Shown here one piece after another: positions 12,083 to 24,278 of a stretch of DNA of 64,000 nt. Source of the stretch: Cheiracanthium punctorium (taxonomy: Eukaryota > Arthropoda > Arachnida > Araneae > Cheiracanthiidae). The DNA lies in contig JAWZYV010016557.1 of assembly GCA_038373885.1 (NCBI GenBank), positions 186,001 through 250,000 on the forward strand, in the 5' to 3' direction. Each line of letters starts with the position of its first letter. Within the stretch, counting starts at the first letter, position 1. The position numbers and the translations under genes are program-made. The notes under the pieces are model-generated. The model had not been told where the DNA came from. It did not search any database and saw only the letters and a list, made by a program, of their open reading frames with translations.

Positions 12083-13139
12083 TATTATGCTTTAAAGTGA
12101 AGACAAAAGTGTTGCATTATAAATATGGAAGAACGTTCATTAACTTAAAATTTTAAGTGAATAATATCAATAAAATAAACTGTGTGCAAGTAACATGTGT
12201 GTGCAAGTAACATGTGTGTGCAAGTAAATATTTGGTTGAAGTGGTAAATTTAGAGGGTAGAAGAATTTACATATAAGCTTTATGTGTTTTTGCTCCTTTG
12301 AAGTACATTGATTTAAGATTAAAACTGAAAGTACAATTTCTGAAATTTGTTGTTCTATTTTTATAAGTCCAGCAAAATCATATTAAAAGTAAGAATTTCC
12401 TGCACTTCTCACCGGAAAAAACTACCGATAAGTTTTTTTTTTTTTTTTAATATTATTATTATTATTTTAAATCAGTTCAGATTTTCAATTTAAATGAAAT
12501 ATTTTTTTTTTTCAATTTAACCTTTTATTGGGGAGTGGGGTTCATTAATCGAAAATCTGAACTGAAAAATTCTTTATTTTTGTAAATTCATACTTAAGAA
12601 AAGTTACATAAAATGAAATTTAATCTCTATGTAATATTTAAAATAACTTTTATTTCTACATGGCTGTTAGATGGTTAAATTCGCATTATAAAAAATGTTG
12701 ATTTCCATATCCAGTAGATGGCGCAAGCAACTCGAAATATTTAGCAAACAGGAGTACTTAAAAAAAGAAAAGAAAAAAAAAAAATAGCTAAGCAAGTATT
12801 GCCCCTTCCTTAAAATTCAGATTTTCTTTCAGCTTCAAATTCTTGATCTGTTTAATCTATAGTATTTATATATATATATATATATATATATTTCCACCTG
12901 TCATAAATGAAGGAATCGGAATTCGTTGTCTCATACTAGCAAAACACCCGAACCTCGCGATGTGCGTCGTAATGGAAGCAATCGCGAAATAGCCAATAGG
13001 AAGTCTCTTTATCTTCCCATCTTTATATAGCGGTGCACTTGTGAAATACGCGACCGGGGTTTGAACCTGGTACCTCCCCCCTTGCAGTTTTGAGACCAGA
13101 ACTTCTTAGACACTGGTGGCATCCTAAGTGTTACAAGCT

Positions 13140-13490
13140 ACCTTTAATGCATATATCACAGATAGTTCTCTCACAGATATGCTAATAAAAATTACATTAC
13201 GCTCTATGCGCATCTCTGTAAGTACTGAACCGATTCCTAAACTTTTTTTACTGATAGTAAGCTATACTATTCTTGAGTATTATAGGCTAAAATTCATGCA
13301 TTTAGCATAAATAGTTCCTTTACAGGAACACTCAAAATAATTCTAATACATTATGCTCTCTGGGTATCTCTGTAACTACAGAACCGATTCTCAAACTTTT
13401 TCACTAATAGAAAGCTGCTCTATTCCTGATTAACATAGACTAAAATTCATGCATATAGCATAAATATTTCTTTTACAAAACAGTTCGCAA
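13140..13490 (+). repeat. 154-bp tandem units within the Helitron-like element
   Basis: Two units start near 13195 and 13349 (154 bp apart), each with GCTCT, then ACCGATTC, CAAACTTTTT and AAAATTCATGCAT-TAGCATAAATA. A related unit begins near 9415, on the other side of the nested insertions. Confidence 0.7.
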
Positions 13491-13733
13491 ATACTGTCAT
13501 AACTGTATTCGCCAAATGCCTGAAAAAAATCTAAATTTTGTAACTCTGCATATTCTCTTATTTTAAATGAAGTGTACTACCATGCATTATACTTCATTTG
13601 AAACAAGTAAAAAGCAAATAATATTTAAATGCAGTTTCTTTTGTCGCAACACTATTTGTTATTCACACATGCTACATTTCCCTCGGGACCTAATTCTAAA
13701 GCCGACGCGGACGAAGTCGCGGGTAGCAGCTAG

Positions 13734-16185
13734 TTTTTCTATAAATAGGTTACAATCAGAAAAATTTCAACATAGGGTTACCAGGCTAAATACACGAAAG
13801 ATGAAAGATAAAATGACATAGTCAATTAATATCGTTTTAATATGGCAATAATGAAACTAAAATATTAGGGGGGTTCAAGGGGGTTCCTGACGAGGTTCGA
13901 ACAGCCGAGTTTTTTGTTGTTTTTTTATCTGGCTATATGCACTCACCTTTTACTATTTTCCTATTATTATCATTATTATTATTATTATTATTTAACAGAC
14001 CAAAATACCTTTTACGGACATATTCATTTCGTGCATTCCCAGCCCCTTTGTTTCGTCTCTTCGCTAATCTTCAAGGGGGGGGGGGAAGTATACATTCCGT
14101 TGGCTAGTGAGTTCTGAGAAATTTTTTCAAGTGGTTCCATTAATAAAAAGTTTAGTCAACCCTTACAGGTTTCTGTAGCATACGGCTAACAGGCCACAAG
14201 CCTTTTTTTTTTTTTTTCTACCGCCAAAATCTCGCCAGGCCAATAAGATTGCAGCGTTGGAATGTGTATTACAGTCGATGCCTTTGGCATGACTCATCTT
14301 CTTATATTCCAGTGCCGGTACCGGCATCAGAAATTGCACCGCACTGCAAAAGCATCCGGATCCGTTTCTTATAAGATGAAAGACAAAGGTAGTGAGACAG
14401 CGAGGCGAATCATGATCTAATATTTGCATGTATGCCGCGACATTATTGACTAAGTAAAGCGTCAAGGAGATATGTCCCAAGATTTATGGAGCAGGAAAAA
14501 GCTCAATAAAACCCGATAGCTTCGACGGAGGAACAACAGTCTCAGATAAGGCGACCTTGGACGACCATAAAGCCGGAACTAAATATTTGTAAATTCATAC
14601 GCTCAGCATACGAAAGGTCGAGCCAGTTACATAAAATAATAAAATGCTGTCTGGAGTCCACGACACTAGTATCTTCGTTGACCAATTTGGCTGCCTATTT
14701 AAAATTAGAGGCGAATACAGAAATGCTGCAAGGAAAGGGAGATGTGTGGCGAAGGAATTGCTACAAAGATGGACCATTCTTCTCTTTCCTTTTATCTCGG
14801 AACTCATACTTAACCAGCTCTTTCTCATCGTTGAAAAGATGCAGCAGAGCAAGACTTCCCTACTGTGACTGACTGCAACTGCAAGATTTCTACAGCCTGA
14901 TTCTCGTAAGGTGAACGTTGCCCGACTACAGTTCGTGGAAGCTCATTCCCATTAGAACGCGCAAAAAGTTAATCACCGTTGGCTCCTCTCAACTCTTGTG
15001 AGGGTGACAGCCTCTCTCGATTGGATGGGACCGTGCACGTAAAATCTGTTCGTGCCTTCAATGTCCTCCATATTATCCTGTATGGGGGTCCCAATCCAGG
15101 TGCAGGGCTCTCTCATTTGCAGTTGGTTCCAAACACAAGAGCTCCCTGGTCTCCCATCAGGGTAAACAGACGTAAACTGTAAGGCTGGGCTCACTTCTGT
15201 GGGTAAAAACAACAACACCATACTTCTATTAACGATATCATGTCTAATGGGAGGACCACTAGGTGCGAAAGTGGTTGGCTGGGGGTATAAAATTTGCTAG
15301 TAATCGAGAATGTACGAGCAAGTGTGTTTGTCCCTAATCATTCCAAAATTAGAAATTAGAATAAAAAATGAATAATGTTCACGTGAATTTATGTTTTAAA
15401 AACGAATTTTCTCATTTAGAAAGTGGGACAAAGTGTATACCCGTACATTGAATATAGACATGGTATTTCCACGGTGTTGAAAGTCCTGCTATACACTTTA
15501 GAGATTTTGGTAGTGCGAAAAACGAACGCATATTCTTTTAAATGGATAGCCTTATATTTAATGGTAAATGGTTAAGAACCCACTTTTTAAATTTAAAGGA
15601 TGCCTTAATTCGAATTTACCTCGTCTGATGTAAGCTCGCAGAGCTGGTCACTCTTGAGCAAACGTGGGGCCCAAATAACTTATTTCACATAGAGGTCTGT
15701 GCCGCCGCCGCCGTCAAGGTCTAGGCCGGTGCGCCAGCAAAGTACGCTGATTTCACACCGAGGAGTACAATCGGCTTCAAAGCTTTTTAAAACATTGTAA
15801 ATAAATTTTCAACTGCTTATTTTTTTCTGGATACTTCTTAAAGCTCGTAACTTGTAAGGATACAATTTAAATTTTTTTGAGCCAATGGCGTAATTTAATT
15901 GCTTTAAAAACTGTTTAAACATGGCATTTTACCTCAAAAGTACATTATAGGTTTGGAATGGTTCATGAGAAGGTTGTGGAGAAAAAAAAAAAAAAAAAAA
16001 CACTAAAAAGCAAATAATGTATCAATCATGCTTTGATAACTAAATGTATCGTGAATGTGCTATATAAAAAAGATAAACCTATCCGAGATAATCCTATCTA
16101 TTTGATAAAATCTATTGTTTCAGTTTTACAGTAGAAATATTTTATAAGTGTATCACAACTGAAAGCTCATACTCCGGAGCCCCAC
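13734..16185. other. 2.45 kb without a recognisable gene
   Basis: Contains a (TTA)n microsatellite at ~13965-13995 and several homopolymer runs. A block at 14160-15240 is less AT-rich than its surroundings, with only short frames (up to 105 codons) that match nothing I recognise. The block 15690-15730 is GCC-rich. I see no splice-delimited exon series, transposon terminus or RNA gene here. Confidence 0.5.
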
Positions 16186-16640
16186 CAGTGGCCGAGAGCA
16201 TAGCGCTCTGTACTGGGAGACGGAAGATGCCGGTTCAAAACTAGGTCGCGTCCGCCGACCTAACCGTTGTTAGTTTTCCTTGGTTTCCTCCGAAACTTAG
16301 CGTAGATACGAGTTAGGACCCCTTTAGGGAGACCCTCATGGAGGGCACCCATTAGAGATGAGTTCGGGCTCATTTTTTTAAAGCCCGAGCCCGAGGACTT
16401 TTAATTTGAGCCCGACCGACCGATATTATTTAAGTCGGAATCCGTGCCCGAAATTTCAGCTAATACATAAAAGTCGATTATTTCATTGATAGATATCATA
16501 AATTTTGCCGTTTTTACAAATTAAAGACAAATATAATCGAGCCCATCCGAGACCGAACACAATCGTAATCTGTATAGCCCACTCCCTCGGCCTAAGAGCC
16601 CACGTGTAGCTAATTGGCCGTAATCGCACAACATCATCCT
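16186..16640 (+). mobile_element. tRNA-derived SINE with an internal insertion
   Basis: The head has CACCAGTGGCCGAGAGCATAG (A-box-like) and GGTTCAAAACTAGG (B-box-like). The body carries CGTCCGCCGACCTAACCG, GGTTTCCTCCGAAACTTAGCG and TACGAGTTAGGACCCC. The tail block GCTAATTGGCCGTAATC at 16612-16630 matches the copy at 43800. Between ~16346 and ~16590 is 240 bp absent from other copies (beginning TAGAGATGAGTTCGGGC); its ends show no clear duplication. In line with other copies, this is Pol III-type and non-coding. Confidence 0.7.
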
Positions 16641-16679
16641 AAAGATTACTTTTCAAAAAAGTTCTAGTCTTCAAAAAAT

Positions 16680-16810
16680 CTTATTTTAGAGCCAATTTAT
16701 ACATATGTGTGTGTGTGTGCGTGTGTGTACGCATACACCCATTTTCATTATGCTCTTTTACAAAAATTTTCCTACGCCACGTCGCGGCGCAGACATCTTC
16801 TTACACGCTT
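16680..16810 (-). repeat. dispersed repeat related to 41325-41480
   Basis: A (GT)n tract at 16706-16728 followed by ACGCATACACCCATTTTCA and ATGCTCTTTTACAAAA matches, in reverse complement, the block at 41360-41450. This explains the cysteine/valine-rich short frame here, which is not a gene. Confidence 0.55.
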
Positions 16811-17244
16811 GTCAAATATTTATAACTGGAAAAGAAATAGTGCAATTAAAAAAAAAGGGGGGGGGGAGGAGAGGTTTTAGACCAAAACGCCCATACAACT
16901 CTAGCCTATGATTTAAACTTTTTAACAGAGCAAAAGAAAAAAACAAAAACAATACCCATTGTGACGTAAAAAAACAATGCGTCCCAGACTTTAAAATATT
17001 TAAAATAAAAAATATCATTCTAAGAAGATGGCTGCTGTTTTAGTGCACAACACATGTTTGTTTCGGTCAGTTAGTTTTCTTTTTTTATTTATTTCACAGA
17101 CGTTTAAAAGTCTGCACGATATTTGGAAAATTGCTGTAAAAGAACAGGAAAAATGTCGCAGTTTTCGACAAGCACGATTATTTTTGCTCATAAAAGCGTC
17201 CTCGGGCAAGACAAAATTCTCGTTGAATATGTTATCTTTTTTCA

Positions 17245-17275
17245 GGTACTTACGTATAATACCGTCGACCATTTT
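17245..17275 (+). repeat. fragment of the GGTACTTACG MITE
   Basis: AGGTACTTACGTATAATACCG matches the terminus of the MITEs at 9024 and 43862, but no second terminus follows. Confidence 0.4.
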
Positions 17276-17339
17276 CACTAATAATCTCTCCCCCCCCCCC
17301 CAATTTGGGAGATTAGGCGCCAGTGACGAATTAAACAAT

Positions 17340-19130
17340 TACACAATTCTATATTAACCACACACAGAGTTAATAATCCTATTTCATTATATTAGATGGC
17401 CGTTTACTTATTTAATACTTTTTTGTGTGTTTGTGCGTGAGAGTTTGTTTAATCTCTCCAGCTAAAAGTGGTTTGACAGCCAGATTGATTAGATCTGCGG
17501 TATGATACCTAAGTGTCCAGTTTCACAGTTGATTCCTATTTTAACTCCCCCCCCCCGACCCCTCCACTCTCGCCAACCTGAAAATTCGCCACACGTTGGT
17601 GAGCTTCCCAGCACAAATCTCAACGCTCCCAAAGGAATTAGATGAAAATTAACGTAAACAAATTAGCGATAAATTCATTAGTTAAAGAAGGCACTTAATT
17701 ATTAAAAATATATTAATTGACAAACAATCTACATAAATAAAACAAACTGTAAAATGTCCGTTGCTTAGTTAGTTCGTTTGTCTGTGTCTCGAGTAGCTCC
17801 TAGACGGGTGATCCTAGACCTACCAAATTTTGTATGGAAAATCTCCAGGACGGGTCCCGACATACCTCGAAGCGATTTTTACGAAATTCGAATTATTTTA
17901 GGAGATATCGATAAAAAACCTGTCGCAAAAGGCTAATTTTTTTATCTCCGCCATTTCACAATTGTAATCCCGCAGTGGAAAAAGTGATAATTAAGCATAT
18001 CTAGGTTGCCATACTTGGCAAAATTTATTAAAGATTCAGACTCTTGAAGCAAAAATAAAAGAATGACAATTTTTTTTTTTTTTTTGGTTTAGATTATTTG
18101 CAAGGTTATTTTTAAATTAAAATACCGTGTGTATGTGAAATCAGAGCAGGAATGAAATGTTTTATACTCAAAAGAAAAATAGGATTTGGAAATTTTCAGA
18201 GACTAAAATGTACAACTTTTTAATTTGGCGAAAAATAAAATGGTTGATATGCTATTTTGAGGAGATGATTCTAGCCCTTGGAGCAATTTATCGTCTGCTA
18301 CTCGGATTATGAATACACCTAAATAAGTTTTTGAAACTTTCATTCAGTTCGAATTGTGCATTTTTCTGCGCAGCTTTCCCCCATCTATTTCTAATGCATT
18401 ACATCCAGAAAAAGGATGTTAGAAATATCAATTTTAATTTTGTTCAATCACACTCGTGAATAATATACTTTCCAACTTAATGGAATAAGGAAAGAAAATA
18501 GGGGTATATGGATTATAATACGCTTTTAATAAATAGCACTTTAGTGCGTATTTAAAATCTGAAAGTGTTTCAAATTTTTTTACTTTTTGTTTTTCTTTCC
18601 GCTTTTCGATAAAGGCCAATATATCCAGAAGCTCTTCAAAATAAATATAGGAAAGTAATTTGTACCTTTTTGTAGGTTTTTATCATTTAGCCATCTTAAT
18701 TTTGTAACCAAAGACAGCCCGACACGGTAAGCATCGCATCTGGGCGCTGGCTTCGAAGGGGCGTCATTTCGAACTCAAACACTAAGTAGAGAATAAAAGG
18801 GGAGGGGGGGTTTCTTTTTTACATTAGCAGGTGGCACCACTTACCCCTAGGGCGGCTTCTGTTTGTAACCATCTTAATTTTAAATCCCATTCAGAATCTA
18901 AGAGATTTCAGTGACAAGGAAGCCAGTGAGAAACAGGATTCTCTCCGAACAAGATTTATTAAGATGGCGAACTAACTGGTCGCCGGAGGTGGCTAGTAAA
19001 TTATAAAAAAGTAATGCTGTACTTACACGTTGTTCATAACCGCCATTTTAATATTAAGGACATATGGAACATAAATTAGCTCAAATTTTCAATTATTGTC
19101 CTAAAAATTGAGCAGACTGAGGCGATTACA
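17340..19130. other. unclassified stretch with scattered repeat fragments
   Basis: Bases 17560-17760 match the relic spacer at 5113-5295 and 59665-59880. Bases 17760-18010 resemble the 5' part of the Helitron-like repeats (CTACCAAATTTTGTATGG, TTACGAAATTCGAATT, TAGGTTGCCATACTTGG). Bases 18466-18565 match 5640-5745. I see no coding region. Confidence 0.45.
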
Positions 19131-20916
19131 TCTTATATAATAAAATCGGAGAGTAAACTTAGTATGTAGCTGGCTGGCTATGCGTTTAGGTTTGTGACCT
19201 CCGATCTTCTTATGCGTGTACTTTACGATCGCATAGAGCCTATACGGTGTTCGCAGACCTACCAAATTTTGTATACGGCTTCACTATAGGACATCTCATA
19301 ACACACCTCGGAACAATTTTTTCGAAATTCGATTCAGAAAATGTTTTATTTTATGTTTTATGCGATTTTTGGCTTTTTTTTTCTTGCATAATACGTAATA
19401 AAACGCCGGTAATTACACTCGCAATAAAACAGTATTTGCATCATCGGATAGAGAAGAAATTTTTCTTTTAAAAACAGTTTGTTCTGACTGTGTAACATAA
19501 TTTGCAGATTTTGGGGAATTTTTAAAAATTATTTTTGACGATGGTTTTCGTAAAATGTTTTTTAAATGTTGCATCTTGAATTCTATCCGTCATAACTATT
19601 TGATATTTTGCCAAATGACGGAACATGCATTTCGCCCTCTTTTAAAAGAAAAACCAGAGGGAAATATAAATTAGGAGATTTTTAAAGAATTTTTAAGTAA
19701 AGAAGGATTTTGAATTCAATAGCAGCTGCTTAAAAATTTCGCTATCATATATCGGTTTGGTTGTCAGTGACAATCAATAAAATTGCAAAAAATCAATAAT
19801 TGAAAAAAATTGAAAAAAATAAATTAAACTACTTTTAGACACGAGACTCCGTAGTTTTCGTAAGTGAGATAGATCTACGTCCTTTTGATGTAACGAATTT
19901 CAAACACCTTTCGGAACTCAATCAGAATAACGGACTCACTAGAAAAACATAGCCACGCATGAAATAATTCCATATTTTATATTACGTTGCCAGAAAAAGA
20001 ATTAAATGCTGATTTTTCAACAATGAATTATACAGCATTACTTTCGATTGAATTTTTAAACGGGACACGTTTTCGAATCGCAGGAAATATTCTGAGGTGC
20101 TAAATACGCCAATCTGACAAGAATTATGCATAAAAATGTGTGGAGAACTGTTTTAGTGGCAGCCATAAAGTGAAATGATTATCGTTTATGCTAACGCGTA
20201 AATTGCAAAGAATCACCAAAGAATAAAAGGCCACATTAGTGGCAAATATCTAAACCGTTTCTTTAAATTAAGCATTAAAGATGGTATCAGTAAAAGATAG
20301 TATAAGTAATAGTTAGTGGACATGCTAGAGCAATATTGATAAAAGCACAATATACCGCATTAATAAATATTTCGTGAAACTATTCGTTTTTCAACATCCG
20401 TCTTACATCATAGCTAATTAAACATTAAATAATTCTGCGTCGCGTTAATATATCCCGTGGTAGTTTCAACAGAAAAGACTGTACCTGAACTTTTTTTTTC
20501 TTGGAGATTTTGTTTTGTCACAAGAAGTTATGATCATATTTTAGGAAAATGTTCTCTTCTTGCCTTGCGAAGAGCGGGTACACAACTATTTAATTATAAA
20601 ATAAAACGGTTCTCCACATCATATAATATCTAAGGTATTAATGGTATAACTTAAATCTAAAAAAAAGTATGATGTAGAAATCGGACATTTTGAAAGTTAG
20701 GAATTTTCGCTGCAAACCGTCAAGCTTTTCTTTTTCTGATCGCGGATGACACCGACATAGTTTTTTGTATCATAATATCACAATGGTCTCAGGCCAATAC
20801 TTATGCTAACTTTACGAATGCTTATTTTTAGATTCCACATTACTGGAATCAATTCGAATTATACACGTGAGAAAAAGTTTCATTCCCTACCGTGCGGAGA
20901 ACGGGTACGTAGCTAG
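19131..20916 (+). mobile_element. Helitron-like non-autonomous repeat, 1.8 kb
   Basis: The left end TCTTATATAATAAAATCGG follows an A. The right end has CCGTGCGGAGAACGGGTACG and terminates GCTAG before a T. The interior is alignable in reverse complement with 45680-47500 (shared blocks include TTGCGAAGAGCGGGTACAC near 20570 and ATTGGCGTATTTAGCACC). No Rep/helicase remnant. The ends, not protein content, support the label. Confidence 0.5.
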
Positions 20917-21295
20917 TACATATAAAATTTGTGTCAGTTTTGAATTTATAAACTCTCAAAATATGGCATTAAGAATGTAAACAAATGTGGTTTGGCTGCA
21001 ATAAAGCTTTAGTTTTTCGCTTTTTCTTAAAATGTGTTTCTTTTTTCTTTGGTACACTTTTCTAAAAATCTGTTCTGTACAGTTGAAACTTTCAAGAATT
21101 ATTTAACTAACTTGTTTCTTTAAAAACTAGGGGCCAAGGCCACTAGACTCGCTAGCTCGCTTTTCGTATGAGGCATTCGCCCCCCTAATAAGGCTTATTC
21201 GCAAAAAAACATAATTTCAACAAACAAAACCCAAAGGCTGGATCAGATATGCTACTGAGCTGCACATTGCTTGGTTCTCTCATGTTGCTTGGAAG

Positions 21296-21971
21296 CAGGG
21301 TTGGCATGGTTTAAACAGACTGGTTTAAACCAAATGGTTTTTTTCTCAAAAAAAAAAAAAATTGTTTTTTTTTAAAGAATAATTTAAAATTCCGAATACT
21401 ACAGATAGAATATGTTCTGATATCTTTTAAAATTATCCTTATAAGTATCAGCAATAAGTTTTATATCAATCTAATAGACACCTTATTGTCTTATTATTAA
21501 AAATTATTAATTAAACTTAAATTATAAGCTTCATTTTTAATTTGTTTCTAAAATAGAGGTTTTGTGTTTTAACAACTTATTTTTAAACCTTAAAAATATC
21601 ATTTTGAACAACTTATCACTTCATTACTGATGAATCTAAGTGTAAGATTCCATGTAAAATATAGTAAACAGTTAATATTGTATTATATTATATACTAAAT
21701 ATAAAAAATAGTATCTCTAAATAAAATATTAAAATTGAATGATTTCAGTGTCTACATAACTATAGTAACAATTGTTTATTTACTTTCTTTTAATTACTTT
21801 CAGAAGGAACATTAATTGTTATCTGAACATTTTACAAATACTTTTATTTATAAGTATTTAACAGGTAATTATAAAAGGATTTAAAAATAAAAACAAAAAA
21901 CCTGGTTTAAACCAAAAAAAAACCTGGTTTTTTGGTTTTTTTCAAATAAACCGGGTTTTTTTCCAACCCTG
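21296..21971 (+). mobile_element. hAT-type non-autonomous transposon, 676 bp
   Basis: Starts CAGGGTTGG and ends CCAACCCTG. The perfect 8-bp duplication CTTGGAAG lies at 21288-21295 and 21972-21979. Subterminal repeats are GGTTTAAACC-like (TGGTTTAAACCA near both ends). Same outer nonamer as 1783-2808, yet the subterminal repeat unit differs, so these are two families sharing terminal recognition sequence. AT-rich, non-coding interior. Confidence 0.92.
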
Positions 21972-22830
21972 CTTGGAAGATAAAAATTTAAGCTTCGCAC
22001 TATTTTTAATTTTGTGAAACCTATGAAACGCCTTGCGTATTAGCCAATTATGACAATTTTCATAATTTGGCGACATGCGTATATATATAGTTAATAATTA
22101 GCTCTAAAAAAAAAAAAACTTCATACGTTTTCTTTGTTAAAAACTACGGAACAGCTAGGATAGCTTGCCACCAATGGTGACTTTTCATTATTTGGCGATT
22201 TACACATGCTCACAACCTATAATTACTGCTCAATTAAGGTTCCCGGAAAATCGTTATCCATATTTTCATGTACATAATCCTTTGCAGATTGGCGTATTTA
22301 GCACCACGAATTATATCATCTTGCCGTGCTGGCAAGTATCAAAAGTGTACTATAACTGCTATAATGGCATAGTTAACGACACCAAATATTTCTACTGGTA
22401 GCAAATAATCCAGCTGGTCCGAACCGGCTTTAAAATAATCTGTATTTTAATTATTTTCCATGTTCAAGATATTGAGTTCCAATATTTTTGATTTCGCGGT
22501 TTAGATGGATAGTGCTTGGAAAGATACCATTTTGCCAGATCGTACCTAATGCCAAGATGGCGCTTTTAAAATCAGTTACAATGAGTTATTCTGTTTTGGA
22601 AAAACGAATAATCGCTAATTCTAAACTCCTGTTGTCTAAGCGAACTTACTATTTGAAAATTGTCAACTTTGTGTAGCACACTTTGAGTTATTTATTTCAT
22701 ATACTTTTTAATTTGGCGTAAGATGGGTGTAATTCTATTTCATGTTTGTCAATTTCGCGCGATTCTACATATTTGGAATTGCTTTGTTGCAAAGGAATGG
22801 ATGATTTTAAGCCAAATCTGGCAACCATTA

Positions 22831-23282
22831 TGTAGGGAACCCACCGAGTTTTCACCCCCTCTTGTAGGATGACGAAAAGATATGATGACCCACGGTGATG
22901 CTCTCCGAACGGAGAGAAGAGAGAACGCGGGGGGGACGAAGCAAGGGGCTTGTGTCCTGGGGGTCATCTAAGGAGGCGAGGGAAAGAGAAAAAACAGATC
23001 ACTTGACTAGCAGCGGAGAGATGCACTGATGCGGACGCCAGTTAGGAGATTTCCCGAGAGTCTCCGATGGAATAGCATCAGAAGGATGTTGTATGTCATA
23101 TATATATATATATTTAAAGTCCAACCTGTAAATATGATTATATCTGTATATATAATAAATAATTAGTCTCGACATCAGGCTCGATTAATTGCATCCACAA
23201 CATGTATTCAAACCGTGGAATTTGTCAGCAGTTCCCGCTACCAAATTGCACCTTAACGACATTTCGACGGGCGGACCCTACA
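22831..23282 (+). repeat. Gypsy 5' LTR (452 bp)
   Basis: TG...CA boundaries. An (AT)n tract lies near 23097-23113, and an AATAAA poly(A) signal at 23154-23159 is shared with the 3' LTR. Compared with the 3' LTR I see C/T near 22844, G/C near 23061 and four extra bases in the AT tract. Confidence 0.93.
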
Positions 23283-23339
23283 CTGGTGGCAGCGGTGGGA
23301 TGAGATGCAGAGCCGGATCTACGGTGTCGAGTTTGGCTG

Positions 23340-23680
23340 GATGTTTCCAGAAGAAAAGCATCGGCATCTACGTTGAGGAAACACGGCCGGATTACCGACG
23401 TTTTATAGAATGAGATGCATAGAAGCCGGATCAGCTGTTTCGAATGGTAACGACAATGATCCAAGAGAAACTCATCGGCATCTACGTTGAGGAGACACTG
23501 GTGGATTACCGGAGGTGTTACACAGGAGCGAGGAAGCTACGACGTCGAACCATACAGTGCTGTGAACTGGTCAACCTGTGCTGTGAGCTTGTAAAGCTGT
23601 GAACTTGTGAACCGGTGAACTTGTTAACCTGTGAGCTTGTAAAGCTGTGAACTGGTGAAGCTGTGAAATTATAAACCTCG
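23340..23680 (+). repeat. tandem repeats in the Gypsy leader
   Basis: A ~117-bp duplication is marked by CATCGGCATCTACGTTGAGGA at about 23358 and 23475. It is followed by a short-period array of GTGAACTTGTGAACCGG-like units at ~23565-23670. The leader is non-coding and may hold packaging or regulatory signals; that role is inference. Confidence 0.7.
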
Positions 23681-23837
23681 TCCGAACTTAGGGACAGATT
23701 AGTGGTTATCAGGAATCAATATTGGATATATACTAATGAAAGAAGACGGCAAAAGGGTGAGTGGCTGTTTCCTTGTTGTATTGATTAGATCCAGGGATGG
23801 TAAATTTGATTCTTGTTAAAAGTAAAAAGTAAAGGTT

Positions 23838-23851
23838 TAAAAAAAAAAAAA

Positions 23852-23898
<47 letters not shown>

Positions 23899-23900
23899 GG
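23838..23900 (+). repeat. (AAAT)n microsatellite
   Basis: About 12-13 uninterrupted tetranucleotide units within the Gypsy leader. Confidence 0.9.
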
Positions 23901-24177
23901 AAAGATGTTTTGCTTTAGGTTTTAAAATGAGTAGGGATTATCATTATCTTGTTTTCCTTATGTATTATTGTTATGTATTTTTCCAATGAAATCTAATTAT
24001 TTTGATAACTCTAGTGCTCAAGGCTCTAGTGACTCTAGGCTCTTAGGTAAAGCTTTCATATTTGGCTAACTCTTTTCGGAAAATATAAACTAAGGCTAAG
24101 GTGAAAAAACACTCAAAATACTGGTGTTAAACGATAAAGTAATTAAAAAACTTTGTAGAAAACACACATAAGAAGTA

Positions 24178-24240
24178 AAAGGAAAAAGGATACGCGTTTC
24201 GTTCAAAAATTGTTTTGAACTTCTTCAGTCCAAGCCCTTC
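24178..24240 (-). ncRNA. hammerhead ribozyme-like motif, minus-strand copy
   Basis: Mirror image of the plus-strand motif at 24279-24341, produced by the palindrome. The sequence is identical on the minus strand, including CTGAAGA, the 8-bp stem II and GAAAC. The predicted cleavage position falls near 24191. Confidence 0.5.
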
Positions 24241-24278
24241 GACGTAAAGAACACAGGGAACCCTGTGTTCTTTACGTC

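Larger units (their letters stand above)
9674..13051 (+). mobile_element. long-TIR DNA transposon (MULE-like), 3378 bp with nested Tc1
   Basis: The first ~462 bp (9674-10135) and last ~489 bp (12563-13051) are inverted copies of each other, beginning GCGTATTTCACAAGTGC. The flanking duplication GACCGGGGT (9665-9673 and 13052-13060) is a perfect 9 bp. Long terminal inverted repeats plus a 9-bp duplication are typical of Mutator-like elements; superfamily is inference. Without the Tc1-like insertion the element is about 1.97 kb and non-coding. A small inverted pair TTCAGATTTTC/GAAAATCTGAA lies at 12472-12566. Confidence 0.85.
9525..13122 (-). mobile_element. tRNA-derived SINE split by a 3.4-kb insertion
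   Basis: On the minus strand the head is at 13061-13122, with a B-box-like GGTTCAAACCCC crossing the breakpoint. The body and tail are at 9525-9673, with CCCGTATTTACG (as written on plus), the CCCCTGTGGGGGACTTTC hairpin and the tail GACTGCAGT. The two halves join without loss if 9674-13060 is removed. SINE body landmarks match the copies at 1930, 16186 and 43600. Confidence 0.75.
8410..13733 (+). mobile_element. Helitron-like element, heavily interrupted
   Basis: The left end TCCTAACTAATATTATAAATG follows an A and is followed by a GTTTGTTTG run. The right end at 13700-13733 has a GC-rich potential hairpin (GCGGACGAAGTCGCGGG) and terminates CAGCTAG before a T. TC at the start, a hairpin then CTAG at the end, and insertion between A and T are Helitron traits. 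No Rep/helicase remnant is visible. Tandem 154-bp units inside it are split between 9405-9520 and 13140-13490, showing that what lies between inserted later. Assignment rests on terminal features only. Confidence 0.5.

Noticed and set aside
14163..15221. Cluster of short frames on both strands in a less AT-rich block
   Set aside because: None exceeds 105 codons. They overlap in several phases, show no recognisable motif and have no convincing splice structure.
16186..16270. Possible tRNA gene
   Set aside because: A- and B-box-like sequences are present, but no complete cloverleaf forms and the body is shared with three other SINE copies.
22749..22967. Minus-strand frame repeated at 29889-30086, suggesting a conserved gene
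   Set aside because: Both lie in the two LTRs of one Gypsy element; the identity is LTR identity.
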